Assembly (NCBI RefSeq): GCF_001647715.1 | Contig: NZ_CP015600.1 | Coordinates: 1,054,001 to 1,118,000, forward strand | Origin: Pseudomonas antarctica | GTDB taxonomy: Bacteria; Pseudomonadota; Gammaproteobacteria; Pseudomonadales; Pseudomonadaceae | Direction of reading: 5' to 3' | Length of the DNA: 64,000 nt | Part shown: one piece after another, positions 37,057 to 49,446 of the stretch | Position numbering within the stretch: the first letter of the stretch is position 1 | Layout of the letters: the number at the start of each line of letters is the position of its first letter | Made by a program: the position numbers and the translations under genes | Notes under the pieces: model-generated | Seen by the model: the letters and a program-made list of their open reading frames with translations, nothing else | Told to the model about the DNA's origin: nothing | Database searches by the model: none

Positions 37057-38867
37057 CAGCGCGGGGTGTCCGGCAGGCGCTGGATATCGCCGCCGACGAA
37101 CTTCGCCCACGGCATCTGGCGGTCAACGCGCTGGTTGGCGCTGATGCCCAGGTTGCCCGAGAGACCGTCAACGCGCGTGTCCGGCAGTGCCTTGAGTTGG
37201 CCCAGGCGCGGTGCCAGGCGGTAGGCGTCCACGCCCATCGCATACAGGCGGCCGAGGCTGCCATTGGCCTGTGGCCATTGCGCGGCAACCTGGTTGCGCA
37301 GTGGGTCAGTGGTGTTGAGCAACCAAGGGGTTTCGCAGAACATCACGTTAGTCATGTCCAGGTACTGGTTTTTGTCGCCACTGGCGCTGAACACGTGGGA
37401 CGTCGCATACACCGGCACATCACCGGCGTACTGGAAGTTCAGGGTTGGCTTGATCTGCTGGGCCAGTTGCGGTGTCACGGCCAGGAAGATGAACTCGATG
37501 TCCTGACGGCGCGAAGGCTGCGCCGCTACGTCGGTGCCGACGGTGCTTTGCAGGCTCTTGGCGCGGCCTTCGCTTTTACGCAGTTGGAACAGGTCGGCAA
37601 TCTGTTGGGCGAGGGCGACCGGCTGATCGACATACTCGACGCCGACGACGGTGCCGCCATTGGCTTCCCAGTCCTGACGGAAGGCCTTGTAGACACGTTC
37701 ACCCCATTCGCCACGGGGCACCATGGCGGCGGCGCGATGCAAGCCGTCGGCGCGGGCGCGGCGCGAGACTTCGCGGGCTTCGTCTTCAGCTGCCAGGCCG
37801 AACTGGAACAGTTGCGGCGGGTTTTGATCGACTTCGCTGTAGTTCAACGCCAGGGTGGTAATCGGCAGTTGCGGGCGCGCGGCCAGTTGTTTGACCAGCG
37901 GTTTTTCCAGCGGGCCGACCACCAGTTGTACGCCGGCGGCCTGGGCCTTGGCGTAGAAGTCGTCGATGGAGCTCAAGCGCGAACTGTCATAGAACTCGAT
38001 GACTGGCGGCTTCTGTCCGGCTTGTTCAGCCTGGTAGTGCGCGGCCATGAAGCCTTCGCGCAGTGCCTTGCCGACCGAGGCCAGCGGACCTTCCTGCGGC
38101 AGCAGCAGGGCGATTTTGCTCAGGGGCTGGCTGGCCAGTTCCTTGAGCTTGGTCAGCGGGGTTGGCAGATCCACCGCCGCTGGGTGGCCTGGGTTCTGAG
38201 CGCGCCAGGTATCGATAGCGGCTTGCTGCTGCTCCAGGGTCCCGGCGCCTTTGACGGCCTTGGCCAGGCTGATCCAGCCGTCGAGTGTCGGGTTGCCGCT
38301 GGCTTGCAGTTGTTCGGCCGGCAGCGCGGCAATCAACGCCCAGATGGCTTCGTGGTTGCTCTTGGCGGCGTCACCTGTCAGCAGCGGGGCCATGGCGACA
38401 CGCTCGCGAGCGGCTGCCAGGGTCTGGCCATCCGCTTCATAGGCGCGCGCATGCACGGTGCCGGTGCGGACCTGCTGGTCTGTCGGCAGCTCCTTCAGGC
38501 TTTGCAGGCTGGGGTGGTTCAGGGCCGCCAGCGCAGCCTTGGGCTGGTTGCGCGCCATGGCCAATTCGGCAGCCAGGGTGCTGGCAAATACTTGCGCGGC
38601 CGGCTTCAGGACATCCAGGGGCACCTGCGCAAGAATCTGCGACGAACGGCCAGGGTTGTTCTGGTGGTAGGCCAGGTCTGCCGCACTCAGGCGCAACAAC
38701 GCGGCCTTTTCTGGCGTCTTGGCGGAAGTGGCCTGTTCGAGCAGTTGCTCGATACTGGCGTCCGGGGTCCGGGGGAGGTCGCCAAGGCTGGACGAGGGCG
38801 AGCTGGCGCAAGCGGCCAATAAGGCAGCGAGGCAGAGGGCGGAGAGCAGCCGCAGGCAAGCGATCAT
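37056..38867 (-). CDS. lpoA: Penicillin-binding protein activator LpoA (LppC)
   Basis: A 603-aa outer-membrane lipoprotein with signal peptide ending LAALLAAC (lipidated C20). The N-terminal TPR-like half (AADLAYHQNNPGRSSQILAQ) and the C-terminal periplasmic-binding-protein fold (KIALLLPQEGPLASVGKALREGFMAAHY, VYATSHVFSASGDKNQYLDM) are those of LpoA, which reaches through peptidoglycan to activate PBP1a. The ATG at 38867 starts the signal peptide; an upstream ATG at 38891 is less likely. Promoter space is shared with the divergent rsmI. Confidence 0.92.
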
Positions 38868-39076
38868 GTAAGTGTTCCTGATACCGATCAAATTAGCGTG
38901 GAATTGTACCCAAGCACTGGCCCAGGCGCGATGTTACTGGTGTGAAACCGTCGATTTAGGTCATGTAAATGTTGCTATTCGTCATCGGCGGCTGAAAAGG
39001 CATCAGCGCTGATGGCATATTTTCGAAGCGCCTACGCGTTACAATGCGGCTTTTGCCAACCATCGAGGTGTGCGTT

Positions 39077-39949
39077 TTGACTGCTCCAGGTCCTTTGAAT
39101 TCCACTGCAGGCTCGCTTTTTGTCGTGGCGACGCCCATTGGCAACCTGGACGACATCAGTGCCCGGGCGCTGAAAGTGTTGCGCGACGTAAAACTGATCG
39201 CGGCGGAAGACACACGGCACTCCCAGCGTTTGATGCAGCATTTTGGTATCAGCACGCCATTAGCCGCGTGCCATGAACATAACGAGCGCGAAGAAGGCAG
39301 CCGTTTTATCACCCGCTTGTTGGCCGGTGATGATGTGGCGTTAATCTCGGATGCCGGAACCCCGTTGATTTCCGATCCCGGCTACCACCTGGTCCGCCAG
39401 GCCCGTGCCGCAGGTATCAATGTAGTGCCTGTTCCGGGGGCTTGCGCGCTGATTGCTGCATTATCGGCGGCCGGGTTGCCCTCAGACCGTTTTATCTTCG
39501 AAGGTTTCCTGCCGGCCAAGGCGGTTGGGCGTCGGGCGCGTCTGCAAGCCTTAAAGGAAGAACCGCGTACCTTGATCTTCTACGAAGCCCCGCACCGCAT
39601 TCTTGAATGCCTGCAGGATATGGAACTGGTGTTCGGCGGTGAGCGCCTGGCGCTGCTGGCCCGGGAGCTGACCAAGACCTTCGAAACCCTCAAGGGCTTG
39701 CCCCTCGAAGAGCTGCGAGCCTTCGTCGAGGGTGACAGCAATCAGCAGCGCGGCGAATGTGTGGTGCTGGTGGCCGGTTGGACTGCCCCGGAAAGTGAAG
39801 ATGCCGTGAGCAGCGAAGCCATGCGTGTGCTGGATTTGTTGCTCAAGGAGATGCCGCTCAAGCGTGCAGCAGCCCTGGCGGCTGAAATTACCGGTGTGCG
39901 TAAGAATGTGCTTTATCAGGTCGCACTGGATAAACAGAAAGCCGAATAG
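39077..39949 (+). CDS. rsmI: 16S rRNA (cytidine(1402)-2'-O)-methyltransferase
   Basis: A tetrapyrrole-methylase-superfamily enzyme (290 aa) that 2'-O-methylates C1402 in the ribosomal decoding centre. SLFVVATPIGNLDDISARALKVL, AAEDTRHSQRLMQHF and DAGTPLISDPGYHLV are the diagnostic motifs. No ATG fits well: the first ATG at 39044 overlaps the TACAAT -10-like box, while CGAGG at 39064-39068 is 8 bp from a TTG at 39077 giving MTAPG, the N-terminus I recall for P. aeruginosa RsmI. The TTG is therefore chosen. rnpB follows. Confidence 0.93.
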   Translation: MTAPGPLNSTAGSLFVVATPIGNLDDISARALKVLRDVKLIAAEDTRHSQRLMQHFGISTPLAACHEHNEREEGSRFITRLLAGDDVALISDAGTPLISDPGYHLVRQARAAGINVVPVPGACALIAALSAAGLPSDRFIFEGFLPAKAVGRRARLQALKEEPRTLIFYEAPHRILECLQDMELVFGGERLALLARELTKTFETLKGLPLEELRAFVEGDSNQQRGECVVLVAGWTAPESEDAVSSEAMRVLDLLLKEMPLKRAAALAAEITGVRKNVLYQVALDKQKAE

Positions 39950-40042
39950 TTCCGGGGTTAAACCTGTATTCCGTCTGAACGTGATGGCATTGCTGCACTT
40001 TAATACTTGTCCTGAGCCCGCCGTGCCGTTAACCTGCGCGGC

Positions 40043-40400
40043 GGAGAGTCGATTGGACAGTCGCTGCCCTCTATGAAAATTAGGGGGGGGAGGAAAGTCC
40101 GGGCTCCATAGGGCGAAGTGCCAGGTAATGCCTGGGAGGCGTGAGCCTACGGAAAGTGCCACAGAAAATAACCGCCTAAGCACTTCGGTGCCGGTAAGGG
40201 TGAAAAGGTGCGGTAAGAGCGCACCGCACGACTGGCAACAGTTCGTGGCTAGGTAAACCCCACTTGGAGCAAGACCAAATAGGGTCCCAAGGCGTGGCCC
40301 GCGCTGGGACCGGGTAGGTTGCTAAAGATGTCCAGTGATGGCCATCGTAGACGAATGACTGTTCAAGACAGAACCCGGCTTACAGATCGACTCTCCACCT
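40043..40400 (+). ncRNA. rnpB: RNase P RNA, class A
   Basis: The catalytic RNA of RNase P that matures tRNA 5' ends. Conserved elements are GAGGAAAGTCCGGGCTCC near the 5' side (CR I), the ACAGAAA/ACCGCC region, and GACAGAACCCGGCTTACAGA near the 3' end (CR V). The ends pair: GGAGAGTCGAT (40043 on) with ATCGACTCTCC (40386-40398). T6 at 40400-40405 forms the terminator. It sits between rsmI and mraZ, its usual place in pseudomonads. Confidence 0.96.
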
Positions 40401-40649
40401 TTTTTCCTTCTGTTCGAATCTCGTGCAGAAACCCGGTAGTAACGCAAGAATCCCTCCCTGCCAAATCATTGGCAGATGCATCTTCGTAATACCAAAAAAA
40501 TCTTACTCTTAATAAATTACTTTAACTTTAAGCTATAGCTCTATGAGCTATCTGCGGTTGTTGAGTCAAAAACATCGCCAAACTCTCGTTTCTCCTCCTT
40601 TTACGTTCCTAAATCTCCGTTCTGTAAGGCTTTTCCTTGAATCCGCGCC

Positions 40650-40679
40650 TTGACGGTGTGGTGGGCGCATTCCTATAGT
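40650..40679 (+). promoter_or_regulatory. Sigma70 promoter of mraZ (dcw cluster)
   Basis: TTGACG at 40650-40655 and TATAGT at 40674-40679 with an 18-bp spacer. Transcription would begin near 40686, just before the MraZ boxes. This is the best-looking sigma70 promoter in the region. Confidence 0.8.
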
Positions 40680-40687
40680 GTGCGCAA

Positions 40688-40712
40688 GTGGCGGAAAGTG
40701 GCACAAAGTGGG
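40688..40712 (+). promoter_or_regulatory. MraZ operator boxes
   Basis: Three GTGG(C/G) direct repeats at 40688, 40698 and 40708 with exact 10-bp phasing, between the promoter and the mraZ start. MraZ of other bacteria binds such TGGG-type repeats and represses its own dcw operon. The position immediately downstream of the promoter fits autorepression. Confidence 0.85.
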
Positions 40713-40753
40713 TTTTTTGAACGTAAAACGCTAAAATTTGGAGAAACGCATCT

Positions 40754-41209
40754 GTGTTTCGCGGAGCTAACGCTATCAGTCTCGATGCAAAAGGCCGTCT
40801 CGCTATGCCGAGCCGGTATCGTGACGAGCTCGTTTCGCGAAGTTCAGGCCAGTTAATCATCACGATTGACGCCGTTGACCCTTGTTTGTGTGTTTACCCG
40901 CTCGATGAGTGGGAGTTGATCGAAACCAAGTTGCGCGCTCTGCCTTCATTGCGTGAAGAAAACCGCCGCCTGCAGCGTCTGCTGATCGGTAATGCCGTCG
41001 ACCTAGAGCTCGATGGCAGCGGTCGTTTCCTGGTGCCTCCGCGTTTGCGCGAGTACGCCAAGCTGGATAAGCGCGCAATGCTGGTCGGCCAACTGAACAA
41101 GTTCCAATTGTGGGACGAAGATGCCTGGGATGCTGTTTCTGCAGCTGACCTGGCTGCTATTCAACAACCGGGCGCTATGCCTGATGAACTGCGTGATTTG
41201 ATCCTGTGA
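40754..41209 (+). CDS. mraZ: Transcriptional regulator MraZ
   Basis: A 151-aa protein with two AbrB/SpoVT-like swapped-hairpin domains ([25 protein letters not shown] and [25 protein letters not shown]). It binds DNA as a ring-shaped oligomer and autoregulates the cluster; the three boxes upstream are its likely sites. The start codon is GTG. rsmH starts with GTG overlapping the mraZ stop (GTGA), so the two are coupled. Confidence 0.95.
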   Translation: MFRGANAISLDAKGRLAMPSRYRDELVSRSSGQLIITIDAVDPCLCVYPLDEWELIETKLRALPSLREENRRLQRLLIGNAVDLELDGSGRFLVPPRLREYAKLDKRAMLVGQLNKFQLWDEDAWDAVSAADLAAIQQPGAMPDELRDLIL

Positions 41210-42149
41210 CTATTGATAGCGGCTTTAACCACATCACCGTACTGCTTGACGAAGCCGTTGAGGCTCTCGCCGTACGCGCGGATGGCTGCTATTTGGATGG
41301 CACCTTCGGCAGGGGCGGGCACAGCCGGTTGATACTCAGCCAGCTCGGGCCTGACGGCAAACTCCTCGGGTTTGACAAAGACCCTCAAGCGATTGCCACC
41401 GGGCAAGCGCTAGCGGCCGAAGACGGCCGCTTTGTCGTTGTGCAGCGTAGCTTTGCCGAGCTGGGTGCCGAAGTGGCCGAGCGCGGCATGGCAGGCAAGG
41501 TGGCCGGGGTTCTGCTCGACCTGGGCGTGTCTTCGCCACAGCTTGACGACCCGGAGCGCGGCTTCAGTTTCATGAACGACGGCCCGCTCGATATGCGCAT
41601 GGACCCTACTCGCGGCATCAGCGCTGCGCAGTTCATCGCCACCGCACCCCACGAAGAAATTACCCGTGTATTCAAGGAATACGGCGAAGAGCGCTTCGCT
41701 GGCCGTATGGCGCGCGCGGTTGTCGAGCGCCGCGAAATCCAGCCGTTTGAACGCACCGCCGACCTGGCTGAAGTGCTGAAAGTCGCCAACCCGGCGTGGG
41801 AAAAGGGCAAGAACCCTGCGACCCGCGCATTCCAGGGCCTGCGCATTCACGTCAATAACGAACTGGGCGATCTGGAAGCCGGCCTCGAAGCCGCACTGGA
41901 AGCCCTGGAAGTGGGCGGTCGCCTGGTGGTGATCAGCTTCCACTCCCTGGAAGACCGCATCGTCAAGCTGTTCATGCGTCGTCTGGTCAAGGGCGAGTCC
42001 GATAACCTGCCGCGCAACCTGCCGGTACGTTTTGAAGCCTTTGTGCCGAAAATCAAAATTCATGGCAAAGCGCAGTTCGCTTCCGAAGCCGAACTCAAGG
42101 CCAACCCACGTTCCCGTAGCGCCGTCATGCGCGTCGCGGAGAAGCTGCG

Positions 42150-42153
<4 letters not shown>
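41206..42153 (+). CDS. rsmH: 16S rRNA (cytosine(1402)-N4)-methyltransferase
   Basis: RsmH (MraW), 315 aa, N4-methylates C1402, the nucleotide that RsmI (gene at 39077) 2'-O-methylates, so both enzymes for m4Cm1402 are encoded within 2 kb. Motifs: [27 protein letters not shown] (SAM site), [21 protein letters not shown], and [15 protein letters not shown]. Translation starts with GTG 41206 and overlaps mraZ and ftsL by 4 bases each. Confidence 0.96.
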
Positions 42154-44184
<2,031 letters not shown>

Positions 44185-44185
<1 letters not shown>

Positions 44186-45648
44186 TGTCTCTTAGTCTGA
44201 ACAAGATTTTTGCCCACGCCGGTCGCGATCTGCTGATTCGCGAGTTGAGCCTGGACAGTCGTAATGTACGCGCCGGTGACTTGTTCCTGGCAGTGCCTGG
44301 CGGCAAGTTCGATGGCCGTGCGCACATTGCGGATGCCTTGCAACGCGGTGCGGCCGCCGTCGCTTATGAAGTGGAAGGCGCCACCGTGCTGCCGATCACC
44401 GATGTGCCGTTGATTCCGGTCAAGGGTCTGGCTGCGCAGCTGTCGGACATTGCCGGGCGTTTCTATGGCGACCCGAGCCGTCAATTGAACCTGGTGGGCG
44501 TGACGGGCACCAACGGCAAGACCAGCGTGACCCAATTGGTCGCGCAAGCCCTTGACCTGCTGGGTCAGCACTGCGGCATTGTCGGCACCCTGGGCACCGG
44601 TTTTTATGGCGCGCTGCAAAGCGGCATGCACACCACACCGAACCCGATTGCTGTGCAAGCCACCCTGGCCGACCTGAAAAAGGCCGGTGCCAAGGCCGTT
44701 GCCATGGAAGTCTCCTCACACGGTCTGGACCAGGGGCGCGTGGCTGCCCTGGCGTTTGACGTGGCGGTGATGACCAACCTGTCCCGCGATCATCTCGATT
44801 ACCACGGCACCATGGAGGCGTATGCCGCCGCCAAGGCCAAGCTGTTTGCCTGGAATGACCTGAAGTGCCGGGTGGTCAACCTGGATGATGCATTCGGTCG
44901 TCAGTTGGCTGCCGAAGACAGCGAAGCGCGCTTGATCACCTACAGCCTGGAAGATTCCAGCGCGTACCTGTATTGCCGTGAAGCCCAATTTAATGATGAA
45001 GGCGTGCTCGCCACCTTGGTCACGCCGCAGGGCGAGCACCACTTGCGCAGCGCACTTCTCGGCCGTTTCAACCTGAGCAACGTGCTTGCCGCCATCGGCG
45101 CACTGCTCGGCCTGGATTACGCGCTGGATGAAATCCTGCGTGTGCTGCCGAAGCTGGAAGGCCCGGCCGGTCGTATGCAGCGCCTGGGTGGCGGTACACA
45201 ACCGCTGGTCGTGGTCGATTACGCCCATACCCCGGACGCCCTGGAAAAAGTGCTCGAAGCCCTGCGCCCACACGCCAAGGGCAAACTGCTGTGCCTGTTC
45301 GGCTGCGGCGGTGATCGCGATCGCGGCAAACGTCCGTTGATGGCCGAGATCGTCGAGCGCCTGGCCGATGGTGTGGTCGTGACTGACGACAACCCGCGCA
45401 GCGAAGCCCCGAGCCAGATTTTCGATGACATCCGTGTCGGCTTTAAAGACGCCTCCAAGGCGAGCTTCGTTGCCGGTCGCGGCGCAGCCATTGCGCAATT
45501 GATCGCCAGCGCCAGCGCTGACGATGTCGTGGTGCTGGCCGGTAAAGGTCACGAGGACTATCAGGAAATCAACGGCCAACGCCATGCCTTCTCTGACCTG
45601 GTCGAGGCCGATCACGCGCTGACGGCCTGGGAGATCGCCCATGCTTAA
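44185..45648 (+). CDS. murE: UDP-MurNAc-L-Ala-D-Glu:meso-DAP ligase
   Basis: MurE (487 aa) adds the third stem-peptide residue. The ATP loop is GVTGTNGKTSVTQL (about 107-120), the carbamylated-lysine region is further in, and DDNPRSEAPSQIF near 405 carries the DNPR motif that marks meso-diaminopimelate specificity, as expected for a Gram-negative. The gene overlaps murF by 8 bp. Confidence 0.96.
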
Positions 45649-47011
45649 GGCGATGAAGTTCAGCGAACTGACCCAGGCCTTGTCGGCCCGCGTACTGTCG
45701 AGCGATTGCAGCTTCGACGGTGTCAGTATCGACAGTCGCAACATCAAACCGGGGCAACTGTTTGTCGCATTGGCGGGCCCGCGTTTCGATGGCCACGATT
45801 ACCTGAACGAGGTCGCCGCCAAAGGTGCCGTAGGCGCCTTGGTACAGCGCGAAGTGGCGGATTCCACTTTGCCGCAGTTGTTGGTCGCTGATACCCGCCT
45901 GGCTTTGGGCCAACTTGGGGCTCTGAACCGCGCTGCCTTTAACAAGCCGGTTGCAGCCATCACCGGCTCCAGCGGCAAAACCACGGTCAAGGAACTGCTC
46001 GCTGGCGTCCTGCGCACGCGCGGGCCGGTCCTCGCTACCCGTGGCAACCTGAACAATGATTTCGGCGCTCCGCTGACCTTGCTCGAACTGGCCCCGGAAC
46101 ACACGGCGGCGGTGATCGAGCTGGGCGCTTCGCGTATCGGCGAAATTGCCTACACCGTGGCGCTGACCAAGCCCCACGTTGCGATTCTCAATAACGCCGG
46201 TACCGCCCACGTTGGCGAGTTCGGCGGCCCGGAAAAAATCGTCGAAGCCAAGGGCGAAATCCTTGAAGGCCTCGATGCTTCGGGCACCGCTGTATTGAAC
46301 CTCGACGACAAGGCTTTCGAGACCTGGCGTGTACGCGCCGCCGGTCGCAAGGTGCTGACGTTTGCCGTGCTGAACGCGGCGGCTGATTTCCATGCCTCCA
46401 CGATCACCGTCGACGCCCGTGGCTGCCCGTCCTTCACCTTGCATACCCCGCAAGGCAGTGAGCATGTGCAACTGAATCTGCTGGGCAACCATAACGTCGC
46501 CAATGCCTTGGCCGCCGCCGCTGCCGCCCATGCCCTGGGTGTGTCGCTGTTCGGAATTGCCACTGGCCTGGGCGCGGTGCAGCCGGTTAAAGGCCGCACG
46601 GTCGCACAGTTGGCTACCAACGGCATGCGCGTGATTGATGACACTTACAACGCCAACCAATCCTCGGTCTGTGCCGCCATTGACCTGCTCAAAGGCTTCG
46701 AGGGGCGCAAGGTATTGGTGCTGGGCGATATCGCCGAACTGGGCGACTGGGCCGAACAGTCCCATCGCGAAGTCGGCGCCTACGCCACAGGCAAAGTCGA
46801 TGCGCTCTACGCCGTCGGCCCGAACATGGCTCACGCGGTAAACGCCTTCGGTCTCGGCGCGCGGCATTTTGCAACCCAGGCCGAGCTGATCCAGGCGCTG
46901 GGCGTGGCTGAACAAGACAAACACACAACCATTTTGATCAAGGGATCGCGCAGCGCGGTGATGGAAAACGTCGTCGCGGCCTTGTGTGGCTCAAGTACGG
47001 AGAAACATTAA
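45641..47011 (+). CDS. murF: UDP-MurNAc-tripeptide:D-Ala-D-Ala ligase
   Basis: MurF (456 aa) adds the D-Ala-D-Ala dipeptide. The ATP loop is [39 protein letters not shown] and [17 protein letters not shown] are family blocks. ATG 45641 lies inside the end of murE, and the stop overlaps the mraY start codon by 1 bp, so all three are tightly coupled. Confidence 0.95.
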   Translation: MLKAMKFSELTQALSARVLSSDCSFDGVSIDSRNIKPGQLFVALAGPRFDGHDYLNEVAAKGAVGALVQREVADSTLPQLLVADTRLALGQLGALNRAAFNKPVAAITGSSGKTTVKELLAGVLRTRGPVLATRGNLNNDFGAPLTLLELAPEHTAAVIELGASRIGEIAYTVALTKPHVAILNNAGTAHVGEFGGPEKIVEAKGEILEGLDASGTAVLNLDDKAFETWRVRAAGRKVLTFAVLNAAADFHASTITVDARGCPSFTLHTPQGSEHVQLNLLGNHNVANALAAAAAAHALGVSLFGIATGLGAVQPVKGRTVAQLATNGMRVIDDTYNANQSSVCAAIDLLKGFEGRKVLVLGDIAELGDWAEQSHREVGAYATGKVDALYAVGPNMAHAVNAFGLGARHFATQAELIQALGVAEQDKHTTILIKGSRSAVMENVVAALCGSSTEKH

Positions 47012-48093
47012 TGCTGCTGCTGCTGGCTGAGTATCTGCAACAGTTCCACAAAGGCTTCGCGGTCTTTCAGTACCTGACCCTGCGCGGGATTCTGGGTGTG
47101 CTGACCGCGCTGTCTCTGTCGCTGTTCCTGGGGCCGTGGATGATCCGCACCCTGCAGAACCTGCAAATTGGTCAATCGGTTCGCAATGACGGCCCGCAGT
47201 CGCACCTGTCCAAGTCCGGCACCCCGACCATGGGCGGCGCGTTGATCCTCTCGTCCATCGGCATCAGCACCTTGCTGTGGGCCGACCTGCATAACCGCTA
47301 CGTGTGGACGGTGCTGCTGGTGACCCTGTTGTTCGGCGCCATTGGCTGGGTCGATGACTACCGCAAAGTGATCGAAAAGAACTCCAAGGGGCTGCCGAGC
47401 CGCTGGAAGTATTTCTGGCAGTCGGTGTTCGGCCTTGCGGCGGCGATCTTCCTTTACACCACCGCGCCGAGCGCCGTGGAAACCACCTTGATCATCCCGA
47501 TGCTCAAGGATGCGAGCATTCCACTGGGCATTGGCTTCGTGGTGCTGACCTACTTCGTCATCGTCGGCTCCAGCAACGCCGTGAACCTGACTGACGGCCT
47601 CGATGGCCTGGCGATCATGCCGACGGTGATGGTGGGCGGCGCGCTCGGCATCTTCTGCTACCTGTCGGGTAACGTGAAGTTCGCTGAATACCTGCTGATC
47701 CCTTATGTGCCGGGCGCGGGTGAGTTGATCGTGTTCTGCGGCGCGCTGATCGGTGCCGGCCTGGGCTTCCTGTGGTTCAACACTTATCCCGCACAAGTCT
47801 TCATGGGCGACGTCGGCGCACTGGCGCTGGGCGCAGCCTTGGGCACCATCGCCGTGATCGTTCGCCAGGAAATCGTGCTGTTCATCATGGGCGGTGTGTT
47901 CGTGATGGAAACCCTGTCGGTGGTCATCCAGGTGGCCTCCTTCAAATTGACCGGGCGCCGCGTGTTCCGTATGGCGCCGATTCACCACCACTTTGAACTC
48001 AAGGGCTGGCCCGAGCCGCGTGTGATTGTCCGTTTCTGGATCATCACCGTGATTCTGGTACTGGTCGGCCTTGCCACCCTGAAACTGAGGTAG
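47011..48093 (+). CDS. mraY: Phospho-MurNAc-pentapeptide transferase MraY
   Basis: MraY (360 aa) is a ten-helix inner-membrane enzyme that moves phospho-MurNAc-pentapeptide to undecaprenyl phosphate, making lipid [21 protein letters not shown] (the DD pair), [10 protein letters not shown] and the cytoplasmic loop [17 protein letters not shown] are catalytic and family motifs. The ATG at 47011 gives the normal N-terminus; an in-frame upstream ATG at 46984 lies in murF and is rejected. Confidence 0.97.
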   Translation: MLLLLAEYLQQFHKGFAVFQYLTLRGILGVLTALSLSLFLGPWMIRTLQNLQIGQSVRNDGPQSHLSKSGTPTMGGALILSSIGISTLLWADLHNRYVWTVLLVTLLFGAIGWVDDYRKVIEKNSKGLPSRWKYFWQSVFGLAAAIFLYTTAPSAVETTLIIPMLKDASIPLGIGFVVLTYFVIVGSSNAVNLTDGLDGLAIMPTVMVGGALGIFCYLSGNVKFAEYLLIPYVPGAGELIVFCGALIGAGLGFLWFNTYPAQVFMGDVGALALGAALGTIAVIVRQEIVLFIMGGVFVMETLSVVIQVASFKLTGRRVFRMAPIHHHFELKGWPEPRVIVRFWIITVILVLVGLATLKLR

Positions 48094-48099
48094 AAACGA

Positions 48100-49446
48100 G
48101 TGTCCCTGATCGCTTCAGACCACTTCCGCATCGTTGTCGGCCTCGGCAAGAGCGGCATGTCCCTGGTTCGCTTCCTCGCGAACCGGGGCACGTCGTTTGC
48201 CGTGGCCGACACGCGGGAAAATCCACCGGAGCTGGTCACGCTGCGCCGTGACTACCCGCACGTGGAAGTGCGTTGTGGCGAGTTGGATGTCGAGTTTCTG
48301 TGCCGCGCCGATGAGCTCTACGTGAGCCCCGGCCTGGCTCTTTCGACACCGGCCCTGCAAGCGGCAGCGGCGCGTGGTGTGAAGCTGTCCGGCGACATCG
48401 ACCTGTTCGCACGTAACGCCAAGGCGCCGATCGTGGCCATCAGCGGCTCCAACGCAAAAAGCACCGTGACGACCCTGGTCGGCGAGATGGCGGTTGCGGC
48501 CGGCAAGCGCGTGGCTGTGGGCGGCAACCTCGGCACGCCGGCGCTGGACCTGCTCAGCGACGACGTCGAGCTGTACGTGATGGAGCTGTCGAGCTTCCAG
48601 CTGGAAACCACGCACGACCTGGGTGCCGAAGTGGCCACCGTGCTGAACGTCAGCGAAGACCACATGGACCGTTACAGCGGCCTGCCGGCGTATCACCTGG
48701 CCAAGCACCGGATCTTCCGCGGTGCCCGGCAAGTGGTGGTCAACCGCCAGGATGCCCTGAGCCGTCCGCTGATGGGCGAGGGCCTGCCATGCTGGACCTT
48801 CGGCCTGGGTAAACCTGATTTCAAAGCTTTCGGCATTCGCGAAGAGAACGGCGAAAAGTACCTGGCCTTCGAATTCCAGAACCTGATGCCGGTGCGCGAA
48901 CTGAAAATCCGTGGCGCACATAACCAGTCCAATGCCCTGGCGGCCCTGGCGCTGGGCCATGCTGTGGGCCTGCCGTTTGATGCCATGTTGTCCAGCCTGC
49001 GCACATTCGCCGGCCTTGAGCACCGCTGCCAGTGGGTGCGCGATCTCAATGGCGTCAGCTATTACAACGATTCCAAGGCCACCAACGTCGGTGCTGCCCT
49101 GGCGGCCATCGAAGGCCTCGGTGCTGACATCGAAGGCAAGCTGGTGCTGATCGCCGGTGGCGATGGCAAGGGTGCCGACTTCAAGGACCTTAAAGGGCCG
49201 GTGGCTGCGCATTGTCGCGCCGTGGTGCTGATGGGGCGTGATGCCGACCTGATCGCCGCCGCCCTGGGTGACGCTGTGCCGCAAGTGCGCGCCACGTCCC
49301 TGGACGACGCCATTGCCCAGTGCAAAGCCATGGCTCAGCCGGGTGATGCCGTGCTGCTGTCGCCGGCGTGCGCCAGCTTCGACATGTTCAAGAACTACGA
49401 AGAGCGCGGCCAGCTGTTCGCCCGCGGCGTGGAGGCCTTGGCATGA
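48100..49446 (+). CDS. murD: UDP-MurNAc-L-Ala:D-Glu ligase
   Basis: MurD (448 aa) adds D-glutamate. Start codon GTG 48100. The ATP loop reads AISGSNAKSTVTTL, with Ala where most Mur ligases have Gly (GxNGKST); I recall the same change in P. aeruginosa MurD, so it is probably a genus trait. SYYNDSKATNVGAALAA and AGGDGKGADF are further motifs. It overlaps ftsW by 4 bp. Confidence 0.96.
   Translation: MSLIASDHFRIVVGLGKSGMSLVRFLANRGTSFAVADTRENPPELVTLRRDYPHVEVRCGELDVEFLCRADELYVSPGLALSTPALQAAAARGVKLSGDIDLFARNAKAPIVAISGSNAKSTVTTLVGEMAVAAGKRVAVGGNLGTPALDLLSDDVELYVMELSSFQLETTHDLGAEVATVLNVSEDHMDRYSGLPAYHLAKHRIFRGARQVVVNRQDALSRPLMGEGLPCWTFGLGKPDFKAFGIREENGEKYLAFEFQNLMPVRELKIRGAHNQSNALAALALGHAVGLPFDAMLSSLRTFAGLEHRCQWVRDLNGVSYYNDSKATNVGAALAAIEGLGADIEGKLVLIAGGDGKGADFKDLKGPVAAHCRAVVLMGRDADLIAAALGDAVPQVRATSLDDAIAQCKAMAQPGDAVLLSPACASFDMFKNYEERGQLFARGVEALA

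Larger units (their letters stand above)
40406..40753. other. AT-rich regulatory region upstream of the dcw cluster
   Basis: No gene is seen. The part from about 40490 to 40560 is strikingly AT-rich for this genome and holds a palindrome (ATAGCTC TAT GAGCTAT, about 40535-40551), which could be an upstream activating or IHF/nucleoid-protein binding site. The rest carries the main mraZ promoter and the MraZ boxes annotated separately. Confidence 0.6.
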
